A stretch of DNA of 64,000 bases from Candidatus Desulfobacillus denitrificans (GTDB lineage Bacteria > Pseudomonadota > Gammaproteobacteria > Burkholderiales > Rhodocyclaceae), in contig AP021857.1 in the NCBI GenBank assembly GCA_017347485.1, forward strand, positions 2,523,390-2,587,389, read 5' to 3'. Under the pieces are notes generated by a model, which made no database searches, had not been told where the DNA came from, and saw only the letters and a list, made by a program, of their open reading frames with translations. Shown one piece after another: positions 1 through 8,407 of this stretch (the stretch's first letter is position 1; each line of letters begins with the position of its first letter). A program made the position numbers and the translations under genes.

Positions 1-93
1 AAGATCGGCGTCATGGCCGGCGCCGAGTTCGACACCGCGACGCAGGGCCCGATCGTCGTGCACGCCGTCAAGCTGAAGAGATCCCGCAAGTGA
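1..93 (+). CDS. 3' end of an unidentified protein (partial)
   Basis: An open frame runs in from the window edge and stops with TGA at 91-93. The last 30 residues are visible, with a basic end (KLKRSRK). The GTG start of the dihydrolipoyl dehydrogenase gene overlaps the stop codon, so the two genes are probably translationally coupled. The tail does not look like the usual C-terminus of a dihydrolipoamide acyltransferase, which would be the expected neighbour, and I do not recognise the family. No function is assigned. Confidence 0.5.
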   Translation, partial: KIGVMAGAEFDTATQGPIVVHAVKLKRSRK

Positions 94-1901
94 GCGCCAT
101 CCTCGAAGTCCGCGTGCCCGACATCGGCGAGTTCAAGGACGTGCCGGTGATCGGCATAGAAGTCAGTCCCGGCGACACGGTGCAGGCGGAGGATGCGCTC
201 GTCACCCTGGAGTCCGACAAGGCCACCATGGAAGTGCCCTCGCCCGCTTCAGGCATCGTGAAGGAAATCAGGCTGAAGATCGGCGACAAGGTCGCCGAGG
301 GCACGCTGGTGCTGCTGCTGGAGACGGCCGCCGATTCTCCCGCCGCCCTCTCCCCCAGCCCCTCTCCCGCCAGCGGGAGAGGGAGCGAATCATCCCCCTC
401 TCCCCCGCGGGGAGAGGGGGCGATCGCCCCGCAGGCCGCCAGCTTCACAGGTAATGCCGACCTCGAAACCGACCTGCTCGTCCTCGGCGCCGGCCCCGGC
501 GGCTACTCCGCCGCCTTCCGCGCCGCCGACCTCGGCCTGAAGACCCTGCTGGTCGAGCGCTACGCCGCGCTCGGCGGCGTCTGCCTCAACGTCGGCTGCA
601 TCCCCTCCAAGGCGCTGCTGCACGTCGCCGCGGTGATGGAGGAAGCCGCGCACATGGCGGCGCACGGCGTCAGCTTCGGCCAGCCGCAGATCGACCTCGA
701 CAAGCTGCGCGCGCACAAGGGCAAGGTGGTGTCCAAGCTCACCCACGGCCTTTCCGGCATGGCGAAGGCACGCAAGGTCGGCATCGTGCGCGGCTACGGC
801 CATTTCCTCGACGCTAACCACCTCGAAGTGGAAATGACGAAAGGCGAGGGGCAGGAGAAGACCGGCGAGAAGCAGGTGATCCGCTTCCAGAAGTGCATCA
901 TCGCCGCCGGCAGCAGCGCCGTGCGCCTGCCCTTCCTCCCCGACGACCCGCGCATCGTCGACTCCACCGGCGCGCTGGAGCTGCGCTTCGTGCCGCAGCG
1001 CATGCTGGTGATCGGCGGCGGCATCATCGGCCTGGAGATGGCGACGGTATACTCGGCGCTGGGCGCGAAGGTGGATGTCGTCGAGATGCTCGACGGCCTC
1101 ATGCAGGGGCCCGACCGCGACCTGGTCAAGGCGTGGGAGAAGCAGAACGCCGGCCGCTTCGGCGCCGTCATGCTGAAGACGAAGACCGTCAAGGTCGAGG
1201 CGCTGAAGGAGGGCCTGAAAGTCTGGTTCGAGGGTGAAAAGGCCCCCGCCGAGCCGCAGCTGTACGACATGATCCTGCAATCAGCCGGCCGCGGCCCGAA
1301 CGGCAGGAAGATCGGCGCCGACAAGGCCGGCGTGGCGGTGGACGAACGCGGCTTCATCGCCGCCGACGGGCAGATGCGCACCAACGTGCCGCACATCTTC
1401 GCCATCGGCGACCTGGTCGGCCAGCCGATGCTGGCGCACAAGGCGGTGCACGAGGCCCACGTCGCGGCGGAAGCCGCCGCCGGGCACAAGGCCTTCTTCG
1501 ACGCCCGCGTGATCCCCGGCGTCGCCTACACCGACCCCGAGGTGGCCTGGGTCGGCCTCGGCGAGGACGAAGCGAAGAAGCAGGGCGTGAAGGTCGGCAT
1601 CGGCAAGTTCCCCTGGGCCGCCTCAGGCCGGGCGATTGCCAACGGCGCCCATGTTGCGGATGGCGGCTTCACCAAGCTGGTCTTCGACGAAGAGACCCGC
1701 CGCATCGTCGGCGGCGGCATCGTCGGCCCCAACGCCGGCGACATGATCGGCGAGATCGCCTTGGCCATCGAGATGGGCGCCGACGCCGTGGACATCGGCA
1801 AGACCATCCACCCGCACCCGACCTTGGGCGAATCGATCGGCATGGCGGCCGAGGTGTACGAAGGCACCTGCACCGACCTGCCACCGGCCAGGAAGAAGTA
1901 G
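90..1901 (+). CDS. lpdA: Dihydrolipoyl dehydrogenase with N-terminal lipoyl domain
   Basis: E3 of a 2-oxoacid dehydrogenase complex: it reoxidises dihydrolipoamide and passes electrons through FAD to NAD. Residues 1-80 are a lipoyl domain with the acceptor Lys44 in [13 protein letters not shown] Pro/Ser/Gly linker follows (about 80-120). The FAD domain carries [10 protein letters not shown] and the redox disulfide Cys165-Cys170 in [13 protein letters not shown]. The NAD site is GGGIIGLE and the dimerisation domain ends with the HPHPTLGE catalytic motif. At 603 residues it has the length of lipoyl-domain E3s of betaproteobacterial pyruvate dehydrogenase complexes. The GTG start overlaps the preceding stop codon. 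The linker is encoded by a palindromic repeat described separately. Family certain; use in the pyruvate rather than another complex is inferred. Confidence 0.95.
   Translation: MSAILEVRVPDIGEFKDVPVIGIEVSPGDTVQAEDALVTLESDKATMEVPSPASGIVKEIRLKIGDKVAEGTLVLLLETAADSPAALSPSPSPASGRGSESSPSPPRGEGAIAPQAASFTGNADLETDLLVLGAGPGGYSAAFRAADLGLKTLLVERYAALGGVCLNVGCIPSKALLHVAAVMEEAAHMAAHGVSFGQPQIDLDKLRAHKGKVVSKLTHGLSGMAKARKVGIVRGYGHFLDANHLEVEMTKGEGQEKTGEKQVIRFQKCIIAAGSSAVRLPFLPDDPRIVDSTGALELRFVPQRMLVIGGGIIGLEMATVYSALGAKVDVVEMLDGLMQGPDRDLVKAWEKQNAGRFGAVMLKTKTVKVEALKEGLKVWFEGEKAPAEPQLYDMILQSAGRGPNGRKIGADKAGVAVDERGFIAADGQMRTNVPHIFAIGDLVGQPMLAHKAVHEAHVAAEAAAGHKAFFDARVIPGVAYTDPEVAWVGLGEDEAKKQGVKVGIGKFPWAASGRAIANGAHVADGGFTKLVFDEETRRIVGGGIVGPNAGDMIGEIALAIEMGADAVDIGKTIHPHPTLGESIGMAAEVYEGTCTDLPPARKK
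346..430 (+). repeat. Double palindrome (REP-like) inside lpdA, translated as linker
   Basis: Two adjacent perfect inverted repeats. The first has 11-bp arms CCCTCTCCCGC (360-370) and its complement (373-383) with a 2-nt loop. The second has 12-bp arms CCCCCTCTCCCC (394-405) and its complement (409-420) with a 3-nt loop. The frame stays open across both and supplies the Ser/Pro/Gly/Arg residues joining the lipoyl and FAD domains. CCCTCTCCC/GGGAGAGGG palindromes are typical of dispersed extragenic repeats, so insertion of such an element into the linker is likely. Confidence 0.75.
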
Positions 1902-1936
1902 AATCCCGCCCGACGACAAACAACCGGCAAGCCCAA

Positions 1937-2599
1937 ATGACCCAGGACGAACTCAAGCAGGCGGTGGCGCGCGCCGCCATCGACTACGTGGTGCCCGGCG
2001 CCATCATCGGCGTCGGCACCGGCTCGACGGCCAACTGCTTCATCGACGAGCTGGGGAAGATCAAGGACCGCATCCCCGGCGCGGTGGCCAGCTCGGAAGC
2101 CACGGCGCAGCGCCTCGCCGGCCACGGCATCCGGGTGCTCGACCTCAACGACGTTTCGGACATTCCGGTCTACGTCGATGGCGCCGACGAGATCGATCCC
2201 GGCATGGCGATGATCAAGGGCGGCGGCGGCGCGCTGACGCGCGAGAAGATCGTCGCCGCCGTGGCGCAGCAATTCGTCTGCATCGCCGACGCCTCGAAGC
2301 TGGTGCAGGTGATGGGCAAGTTCCCCCTGCCGGTGGAAGTCATCCCGATGGCCCGCGCTTATGTGGCGCGCGAGCTGGCCAAGCTTGGCGGCGAGCCGGT
2401 GCTGCGCTCAGGCTTCACCACCGACAACGGCAACCTCATCCTCGACGTGAAGGGCCTCAGCATCACCGACCCGAAGGCGCTGGAGACGCGCATCAATTCA
2501 ATCGTGGGTGTCGTCACCAACGGCCTCTTCGCCCTGCGCGGCGCCGACATCGCCCTGCTCGCCGGGGCGGACGGCGTGAAGACCCTGAAGCGAAGCTGA
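1937..2599 (+). CDS. rpiA: Ribose-5-phosphate isomerase A
   Basis: Interconverts ribose-5-phosphate and ribulose-5-phosphate in the cytoplasm. It serves the pentose phosphate pathway and, here, the Calvin cycle, where it feeds phosphoribulokinase. The 220-residue length is normal. The phosphate loop [11 protein letters not shown] (25-35) and the active-site residues Asp81, Asp84, Lys94, Glu103 and Lys121 sit at the same positions as in the E. coli enzyme. It starts 35 bp after lpdA on the same strand and is followed by a strong terminator, so it is likely the last gene of that unit. Identification is secure. Confidence 0.97.
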   Translation: MTQDELKQAVARAAIDYVVPGAIIGVGTGSTANCFIDELGKIKDRIPGAVASSEATAQRLAGHGIRVLDLNDVSDIPVYVDGADEIDPGMAMIKGGGGALTREKIVAAVAQQFVCIADASKLVQVMGKFPLPVEVIPMARAYVARELAKLGGEPVLRSGFTTDNGNLILDVKGLSITDPKALETRINSIVGVVTNGLFALRGADIALLAGADGVKTLKRS

Positions 2600-2642
2600 T
2601 CGCCGTAGCGCGGGGACTGACTTTTCCCGCAGACAAAAAAAG

Positions 2643-2666
2643 GCCGCGCTCGAAGCGCGGCTTTTT
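2643..2666 (+). terminator. Bidirectional rho-independent terminator after rpiA
   Basis: An 8-bp GC stem GCCGCGCT/AGCGCGGC (2643-2650 and 2654-2661) with a CGA loop is followed by five T (2662-2666) and preceded by seven A (2635-2641). It can therefore stop rpiA transcription on the plus strand and yggX transcription on the minus strand. Confidence 0.9.
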
Positions 2667-2702
2667 GTTTGTCCCGGCGGGGATCAGGGCTTTGGCGGCA
2701 CG

Positions 2703-3024
2703 TAGCCCTGCACCTGGTCGGCGCCGGAGCCGAAGAAGTGCTTTTGGTTCCGGCCGGCCCTGCGGGCCTTAACGTTCGCTGCGCTCACGTTAGCCTGCAC
2801 CGAAAGCCGGGCCATGGCGTTTTCAGCTTTTCGGGGGGACATAGCCCTGCACCTGGTCGGCGCCCGCGCCAAAGAAGTGCTTTTGGTTCCGGCCGGCCCT
2901 GCGGGCCTTAACGTTCGCTGCGCTCACGTTAGCCTGCACCGAAAGCCGGGCCATGGCGTTTTCAGCTTTTCGGGGGGACATAGCCCTGCACCTGGTCGGC
3001 GCCCGCGCCAAAGAAGTGCTTTTC
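2703..3024. repeat. 139-bp tandem repeat carrying copies of the yggX 3' end
   Basis: Copies begin at 2703, 2842 and 2981, exactly 139 bp apart. The third copy matches only to about 3024, after which the true yggX coding sequence continues. Each unit holds the last 18-19 codons of yggX (ending GYVPPK plus Ser or Pro) and, in the first two units, about 90 bp of palindromic spacer that includes AACGTTCGCTGCGCTCACGTT. Copy 1 differs at a few bases around 2721-2731, copies 2 and 3 are nearly identical. This repeat fills the gene-free stretch between rpiA and yggX. Confidence 0.9.
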
Positions 3025-3234
3025 CATCTGCTCGGCGAGGTATTTGCGCGCCTTCGCATCGGCCAGGCTCAGGCGGTTCTCGTTGATCAGCATGGTCTGG
3101 AACTTGATCCACTGCTGCCAGGCTTCCTTCGATACATTCTCGAAAATGCGCTTGCCCAGCTCGCCCGGCACCGGCGGAAAATCCATGCCTTCCGCCTCGC
3201 GGCCCAGCTTGACGCATTTCACCATGCGGCCCAT
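2962..3234 (-). CDS. yggX: Fe(2+)-trafficking / oxidative damage protection protein YggX
   Basis: A 90-residue cytoplasmic protein of the YggX family, which limits iron-driven oxidative damage and helps Fe-S cluster maintenance. The family signature is visible throughout: a CVKL start region, [19 protein letters not shown], then [18 protein letters not shown] and the C-terminal GYVPP. The ATG is preceded by AAAGGAA at good spacing. The stop at 2962 lies in the third copy of the tandem repeat. Two further copies of the last codons lie downstream as untranslated debris. Nothing in the coding part is damaged. Confidence 0.95.
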   Translation of the reverse strand: MGRMVKCVKLGREAEGMDFPPVPGELGKRIFENVSKEAWQQWIKFQTMLINENRLSLADAKARKYLAEQMEKHFFGAGADQVQGYVPPKS

Positions 3235-3302
3235 TGCGATTCCTTTCGTGAGTTGAAACGTCCGCGACAGCGGACGGCATGGCGCATTTTACCCCTTTAG
3301 GG

Positions 3303-3344
3303 CCTGTTGATCTTCATTTGGTCGGTCAAATGAAGATCAACAGG
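3303..3344 (-). repeat. Perfect 18-bp hairpin after the diguanylate cyclase gene
   Basis: Arms 3303-3320 and 3327-3344 (starting CCTGTTGATC) are exact reverse complements around the 6-nt loop GTCGGT. The hairpin begins directly next to the stop codon of the diguanylate cyclase gene (TAG at 3347-3345 on the minus strand). No T-run follows, so intrinsic termination is uncertain; it could protect the 3' end of the mRNA or be a repeat remnant. Confidence 0.8.
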
Positions 3345-5414
3345 CTAGTGCAACTTCGCGCTGCCGAAAACCGCCCAGCGGTTCTTGCCGCTCATCTTGG
3401 CCTGGTACATGGCGGAATCGGCGCGGGCGATGATCTCCTCGCTGCTGGCGGCGTGCTTGGGATAGAGGGCGATGCCGAGGCTGGCGGTGAGCCGCACCTC
3501 GCGTCCGCTGAACTGGAAGCGCAGGTCGGCGATCTTGCCGCCGACGCGGCGGGCCAGGCCGACCATTTCCTCCTCGTCGGCGTCCGGCGCGAGGATGGCG
3601 AACTCGTCGCCGCCGATGCGGAAGAATATCTCGTTGCGGCGCACGATATGCCCGACCTCCTCGGCCAGGCGCACCAGCACGGTGTCGCCGGCCTGGTGGC
3701 CGTACTCGTCGTTGATCGGCTTGAAGCCGTCGAGGTCGATGGCGAGCAGTCCGGCGCCGGCCTTGCGCCGCGAGGCATCGGCGATGATGCGCTCGATCTC
3801 CTCGTGGAAGCGGCGCCGGTTGTAGAGGCTGGTCAGCGGGTCGCGCTCGGCCAGCCTGATGAGCTGCGCCTCGAGCTGCTTCTGGCGCGTGACGTCCTCG
3901 TAGATCCAGACGCGGCCGATGAACTGGCCGGGCTTCTCGCCCGGAACCAGGGCCGTCATGTCGTTAACGATGCGCCCGTCCTGGAAGGGGATCTCCCAGG
4001 GCTCGCTGATATCCCCGCCGGCCAGCACCTCGGCGACGTGGCGGCGGTAGGCGTCGTCCTCGCGGCGCAGGCCGGCGGTGCGGTCGATCAGGCTGCTGTC
4101 GCGCACGCCGGTCAGGGTCTCGTCCGGCGGCAGCCGCCATATCTCGCGGCAGGCCTTGTTGATGTAGACGATGCGATGGTTGCCATCCACGAAGAGCACG
4201 CCGACGTTCATGACGTTGAGCAGTGCCTCAAGGCGCGAGCGCGCCTCGTTGCTGTGGGTGAGGTAATACTCCTTGAGGGCCTGCGCGCGGCGCAATTCGA
4301 CGACCGTATCCAGCAGCTTCAGCTCGGCCTCCTTGCGGCCGGAAATGTCGTCGGCGGAAACGCGCAGGCCGAGGTACTCCCCGCTCGGACTGTTGATCGG
4401 CTGCCAGTTGAGCACGACCCACACGACGCCGCCATCCTTGCGCTTGAAGCGCACCTCGAAGTTGTCGCCGGTGCTGCCGCGCAGGGCCTTGAGGCCGACC
4501 TCCAGCGCCTGCTTCTGGTCCTTCTCGAAGATCAGCATGTCGACCAGGTTGTTGGAGAGCAGGCATTCGAGCGGCGAGTAGCCGGTGACGCGCTCGACCG
4601 AGCGGTTGATCCAGATCAGGCGGCCGCGCGGGTTGAACCAGGCCTCGACGCCATAGGTGTAGTCGGCGATGGCATGGAAGCGGGATTCGCTTTTCTTGAG
4701 CGCCTCGACGCGCTCGTCGAGGGCCTGCGACATGCGGTTGAAGGCGCGCATCAGCGAGCCGACCTCGTCGTTGCCGCCGTCGATGGGCAGGCGCACGGTA
4801 TCCTCGCCGCTCTCCAGGGCGTCGACCCCGCGCTGGAGCGCGCGCAGGTTGCGCGTCAGCCAGTAGCCGATCAGCGAGACCAGGATCACCGTCATCAGGA
4901 AGGCCAGCCAGCCGATGGCGACGCTTTGCCAGAGCAGTTCGCCGCTGGACTGGCGCAGGAAGCGGGTGTCGATGCCGAAGTGCACGCTGCCGACGGCACG
5001 CTCGCCGATATGCAGGAGGGTCATGCCGTCGAAGGTGCGCGCCGCCACCGGCAGTCCGGAGAAGCCGGCCAGCGGCACCGGCAGGGGCTTCGCCGGATCC
5101 CAATGTTCCGCCGCGACGACGCGCTGGGCGTCGTCGCGCACGACGAGGTAGCGCATGCCTTCCTGCCCGGCAAGCTGGCGCACCCGCTGCGCCAGCTTGG
5201 CATAGTCGCGCTCGGCCAGCGGCGCCGCCAGGGAAATGTTGTGCAGGAGCTGCAGTTCCGCGAGGTGGCGGTCTTCCCGCTCGAGCAAGGCCTTGTCGAG
5301 CAGGCGCACGCTGTTCGCCGACAGTCCCCAGAGCATGAGCACGAGAACGAGGCAGGCCGCCGCGACGAGGCGGAAGCGCAACGATCCGGTCAGGCCCTTG
5401 AGGGCTTCGAGCAT
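3345..5414 (-). CDS. Membrane diguanylate cyclase with HAMP, two PAS and GGDEF domains
   Basis: Makes cyclic di-GMP in response to a periplasmic or membrane signal. Counting from the frame's upstream GTG: TM1 about 16-36, extracytoplasmic sensor 37-160, TM2 about 164-188, HAMP 190-240, PAS1 about 245-365, PAS2 about 390-515 and GGDEF about 520-690 with the intact motif GGDEF at 603-607. The inhibitory I-site position reads RRNE instead of RxxD, so product inhibition may be weakened. I chose the ATG at 5414 because GAGGAG lies five bases upstream; the in-frame GTG at 5420 would overlap that site. It follows argA by about 20 bp and is probably co-transcribed. The signal sensed is unknown. Confidence 0.9.
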   Translation of the reverse strand: MLEALKGLTGSLRFRLVAAACLVLVLMLWGLSANSVRLLDKALLEREDRHLAELQLLHNISLAAPLAERDYAKLAQRVRQLAGQEGMRYLVVRDDAQRVVAAEHWDPAKPLPVPLAGFSGLPVAARTFDGMTLLHIGERAVGSVHFGIDTRFLRQSSGELLWQSVAIGWLAFLMTVILVSLIGYWLTRNLRALQRGVDALESGEDTVRLPIDGGNDEVGSLMRAFNRMSQALDERVEALKKSESRFHAIADYTYGVEAWFNPRGRLIWINRSVERVTGYSPLECLLSNNLVDMLIFEKDQKQALEVGLKALRGSTGDNFEVRFKRKDGGVVWVVLNWQPINSPSGEYLGLRVSADDISGRKEAELKLLDTVVELRRAQALKEYYLTHSNEARSRLEALLNVMNVGVLFVDGNHRIVYINKACREIWRLPPDETLTGVRDSSLIDRTAGLRREDDAYRRHVAEVLAGGDISEPWEIPFQDGRIVNDMTALVPGEKPGQFIGRVWIYEDVTRQKQLEAQLIRLAERDPLTSLYNRRRFHEEIERIIADASRRKAGAGLLAIDLDGFKPINDEYGHQAGDTVLVRLAEEVGHIVRRNEIFFRIGGDEFAILAPDADEEEMVGLARRVGGKIADLRFQFSGREVRLTASLGIALYPKHAASSEEIIARADSAMYQAKMSGKNRWAVFGSAKLH

Positions 5415-5435
5415 GGGCACTCCTCGACAGGGCCG

Positions 5436-6758
5436 TTACAAGGTCTTGCCGAGCACCTTGGAACGGCGTTGCCAGTTGTACAGCTCGCGCTTCTCGCGCG
5501 GCAGGGAGTCGACGTCGGCTTCCTTGAAGCCGCGCTCGAGGAACCAGTGGGAGGTGCGCGTCGTCAGGACGAACAGCCGCTTCAGTCCGACTTTCCTGGC
5601 CCGTTTTTCCATGTACTGCAGCAGCACTTCGCCGTGGCCGGCGCGGCGGTGGTCGGGGTTGACGGCGAGGCAGGCCAGCTCGGCCGCCTTGTCCTTGCTG
5701 AACGGATACAGCGCCGCGCAGCCGAGCACCACGCCGTCGTGCTCCAGCACGGAGAAGCGGCCGATCTCCATCTCCAGCCGCTCGCGGCCGCGGCGAACCA
5801 GCGTGCCGTCGGCCTCGAGCGGCGCGATCAGGCCGACGATGGCGGCAACGTCGTCGATGGTCGCCTCGCGCAGCCGCGCCAGCGGGTCGCGCGTGACGAT
5901 GGTGCCGACGCCCTCGTGGGTGAACAGTTCGAGCAGCAGGCCGCCGTCGATGTCGCGGTCGATGAGGTGGGCGCGCTTGACGCCGGCGCGGGTGGCACGC
6001 ATGCAGCAGGGCAGGTAGAGGCCGAGGTCCTCGGTCAGGCGCTTCGGCTTCTTCAGCAGCTGCGCCGCCTCGTCGGCGGTGATCGCCTCGACCAGCCGGC
6101 CGCGGCCGTCGGTGACGCCGGGCGCATCGCAGAGGAAGATCAGCTTCTCGGCCTGCAGGGACACGGCGACCGCCTCGGCGACTTCCTCCATGCTGAGGTT
6201 GAAGATCTCGCCGGCCGGCGAGACGCCGATCGGGCTGATCAGCACGACGTTCTTCTGGTCGAGGTCGGCGCTGATCTCCTCGGCGACGATCTTGCGCACG
6301 GCGCCCGTGAACTGGTAGTCGACGCCGTCGACCACGCCGACCGGCTTGGCGGTGATGAAGTTGCCGCCGGTCACGCGCATGTAGGCGCCGGCCATCGGCG
6401 TATTCGGCAGCCCTTGCGAGAGCAGCGCCTCGATTTCCAGGCGCGTGACGCCCATCGCCGACTTGACGCACTCCAGCGCCTCGGCGTCGGTGACGCGCAG
6501 GCCCTTGTGGTACCTCGCCTTGAGTCCGCGCCGCGCCAGCTCCGCCTCGATCTGCGGCCGCGCGCCGTGCACCAGCACGAGACGGATGCCGAGCGCGGCC
6601 AGCAGGTTGCAGTCCTGCGCCAGCGCCTGGGCGAGCGCACCTTGCGCCACCTCGCCGCCGAAACCGATGACGAAGGTGCGGCCGCGGAAGGCGTGAATGT
6701 AGGGCGCCGCCTGGCGGAACCAGGAGACGTATTGCCGCGGCGATTCGGGCGCTGTCAT
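5436..6758 (-). CDS. argA: Amino-acid N-acetyltransferase (N-acetylglutamate synthase)
   Basis: First step of arginine synthesis: acetyl-CoA plus glutamate gives N-acetylglutamate. The 440-residue protein has the classic ArgA layout: an amino-acid-kinase-like N-terminal half (VIGFGGEVAQG; LVLVHGARPQIE), which in this family holds the arginine feedback site, and a C-terminal GNAT acetyltransferase domain (LACLAVNPDHRRAGHGEVLL). argH lies elsewhere in the window, so arginine genes are scattered. The ribosome-binding site is weak. The leader contains a possible promoter (TTGGCT, 18 bp, TATTTT on the minus strand). Confidence 0.95.
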   Translation of the reverse strand: MTAPESPRQYVSWFRQAAPYIHAFRGRTFVIGFGGEVAQGALAQALAQDCNLLAALGIRLVLVHGARPQIEAELARRGLKARYHKGLRVTDAEALECVKSAMGVTRLEIEALLSQGLPNTPMAGAYMRVTGGNFITAKPVGVVDGVDYQFTGAVRKIVAEEISADLDQKNVVLISPIGVSPAGEIFNLSMEEVAEAVAVSLQAEKLIFLCDAPGVTDGRGRLVEAITADEAAQLLKKPKRLTEDLGLYLPCCMRATRAGVKRAHLIDRDIDGGLLLELFTHEGVGTIVTRDPLARLREATIDDVAAIVGLIAPLEADGTLVRRGRERLEMEIGRFSVLEHDGVVLGCAALYPFSKDKAAELACLAVNPDHRRAGHGEVLLQYMEKRARKVGLKRLFVLTTRTSHWFLERGFKEADVDSLPREKRELYNWQRRSKVLGKTL

Positions 6759-6838
6759 GTCACGTTACCCAGAAAATATGTGAAGCAGCCTGGCCAAGCC
6801 AATGTTTTACATGGATTTTAGACCAGGAAAACGGCGCG

Positions 6839-6890
6839 AAGGCGGAAATATTTCACACCGCCGTACCGCTGTGCCCGATATTTCCGCCTT
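6839..6890 (-). terminator. Hairpin between the polyphosphate phosphotransferase gene and argA
   Basis: Perfect 13-bp arms, AAGGCGGAAATAT (6839-6851) and ATATTTCCGCCTT (6878-6890), enclose a 26-nt loop with a small internal CACA/TGTG pairing. It begins 13 bp past the stop codon of the pap gene and precedes the argA leader. On the minus strand only a short GTTTT run follows, so it may be a weak terminator or a repeat. Confidence 0.55.
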
Positions 6891-6902
6891 TCGTCGGCAG
6901 CT

Positions 6903-8390
6903 TCATTCCTCGAGCGCCGCCTCGAGGCGCTCGACGAGGGTCTTCAGCACCTTGATGCGGGCGTGCAGCTTGTCGTTGGCCTCGACCAGGGTCCACGGCG
7001 CGATCTCGGTGCTGGTGCGGTCGATCATGTCGCAGACGGCATTCTCGTAGGCATGCCATTTCTTGCGGTTGCGCCAGTCCTCTTCGGTGATCTTGAAGCG
7101 CTTGAAGCGGGTCTTCTCGCGTTCCTTGAAGCGCTTCAGCTGCTCCTCGGCGGTGATGGCAAGCCAGAACTTGGCGACGATGGCGCCGTTCCTGACGAGT
7201 TGGTCCTCGAAGTCGTTGATCTCGGCATAGGCGCGCATCCAGTCGGCTTCTTCGGCGAAACCCTCGACCCGCTCGACCAGCACGCGACCGTACCAGGAGC
7301 GGTCGAAGATGGCGATGCGGCCGGTACGCGGCGCGTGGCGCCAGAAGCGCCACAGGTAGGGCTGGGCGCGCTCCTCCTCGCTCGGCGCGGCGATCGGCAC
7401 GATGCCGTACTGGCGCGCATCCAGCGAGCCGGTGATGCGGCGGATGCTGCCGCCCTTGCCGGCCGCATCCGACCCCTCGAAGACGACGATCAGGGAGCGC
7501 TGCCTGAACTTCGGGTGGCGCGAGAGCAGGTTGAGGTGTCCCTGGTACTTCTCCAGCTCCTTGTCGAACTTCTTCTTGGTCAGCGCCAGCTTCATGTTCA
7601 GCGTGTTGATCAGGTCGCGCCCGCTCATCGACGGCGGCGGCGGCGCGCTGAAGGCGGCGCGGCGCACGCCCTTCTTCTCCTGGTCGACGCGCTTCCGCAT
7701 GGCATCGAGCAGGATCTTCGCCACGGTCAGCGAGCGGTAGTGCTCGTCGGCCCCCTCGACGACGATCCACGGCGCCACGCCGGTGCTGGTGTGGCGCAGG
7801 GCGTGCGCGGAGACCGTGCTGAAGCGGTCGTAGATCTTGAAGTGGTCCCAGTCGGCCTGGGTGACGCGCCAGCGCGTGTCCTTGTCCCTTTCCAGCGCCT
7901 TGAGGCGCTTCTTCTGCGCGTCCTTGGAGAGGTGGAACCAGAACTTGAGGATCAGCGCGCCCTCGTCGGCGAGCATCTGCTCGAAGCGGTTGATTTCCTC
8001 GAGGGACTGGTCGAAATCGGCGTTCTTGGTCTTTTTCATGACCCGGTTGACGATCGGGTCGGTGTACCAGTTGCCGAAGAGGATGCCGATCTTGCCCCGC
8101 GGCGGCAGCGCCCGCCAGAAGCGCCACATGAAGGGCCGCTCGCGCTCCTCGTCGGAGGGCGGCGGAAAGGCGTGGGTCTGGATGTGGCGCGGGTCCATCC
8201 AGGCGTTGAGGAGGTTCACCGTCTCGCCCTTGCCGGCGCCGTCAACGCCGTTGATGAGGATGATGACGGGAAATTTTTTCAGTTCGCCGACGTCGAACTG
8301 CGCGTCGAGCAGGTCGGCGCGCAGCTTCGGCGCCTGCCGGTCGTAGGTCTTCTTGTCGATCTTGTGTCCCAGTTCCGCCGATTCGAACAT
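6903..8390 (-). CDS. pap: Polyphosphate:AMP phosphotransferase (two-domain PPK2)
   Basis: Transfers phosphate from polyphosphate to AMP, giving ADP in the cytoplasm and linking the polyphosphate store to adenylate charge. The 495-residue protein holds two fused PPK2 domains, each with its own Walker A (NGVDGAGKGETV near the start and EGSDAAGKGGS in the second half). The double domain is typical of PPK2 class II enzymes that prefer AMP. I placed the start at the ATG of MFESAELGHKID, preceded by GGGGGAG at good spacing, rather than the in-frame codon 21 bp upstream. rsmE ends 17 bp upstream on the same strand. Substrate preference is inferred from architecture. Confidence 0.92.
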   Translation of the reverse strand: MFESAELGHKIDKKTYDRQAPKLRADLLDAQFDVGELKKFPVIILINGVDGAGKGETVNLLNAWMDPRHIQTHAFPPPSDEERERPFMWRFWRALPPRGKIGILFGNWYTDPIVNRVMKKTKNADFDQSLEEINRFEQMLADEGALILKFWFHLSKDAQKKRLKALERDKDTRWRVTQADWDHFKIYDRFSTVSAHALRHTSTGVAPWIVVEGADEHYRSLTVAKILLDAMRKRVDQEKKGVRRAAFSAPPPPSMSGRDLINTLNMKLALTKKKFDKELEKYQGHLNLLSRHPKFRQRSLIVVFEGSDAAGKGGSIRRITGSLDARQYGIVPIAAPSEEERAQPYLWRFWRHAPRTGRIAIFDRSWYGRVLVERVEGFAEEADWMRAYAEINDFEDQLVRNGAIVAKFWLAITAEEQLKRFKEREKTRFKRFKITEEDWRNRKKWHAYENAVCDMIDRTSTEIAPWTLVEANDKLHARIKVLKTLVERLEAALEE

Positions 8391-8407
8391 TGACGTTCTC
8401 CCCCAGA

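Noticed and set aside
1..93. C-terminus of dihydrolipoamide acetyltransferase
   Set aside because: Expected by position before lpdA, but the visible 30 residues lack the conserved E2 end.
2684..2872. Short frame ending like YggX, as a second yggX gene
   Set aside because: It has only the last 18-19 codons plus translated repeat spacer; it is debris of the tandem duplication.
3279..6821. Plus-strand frame of about 1180 residues opposite the diguanylate cyclase and argA
   Set aside because: Antisense to clear genes; no recognisable motif.
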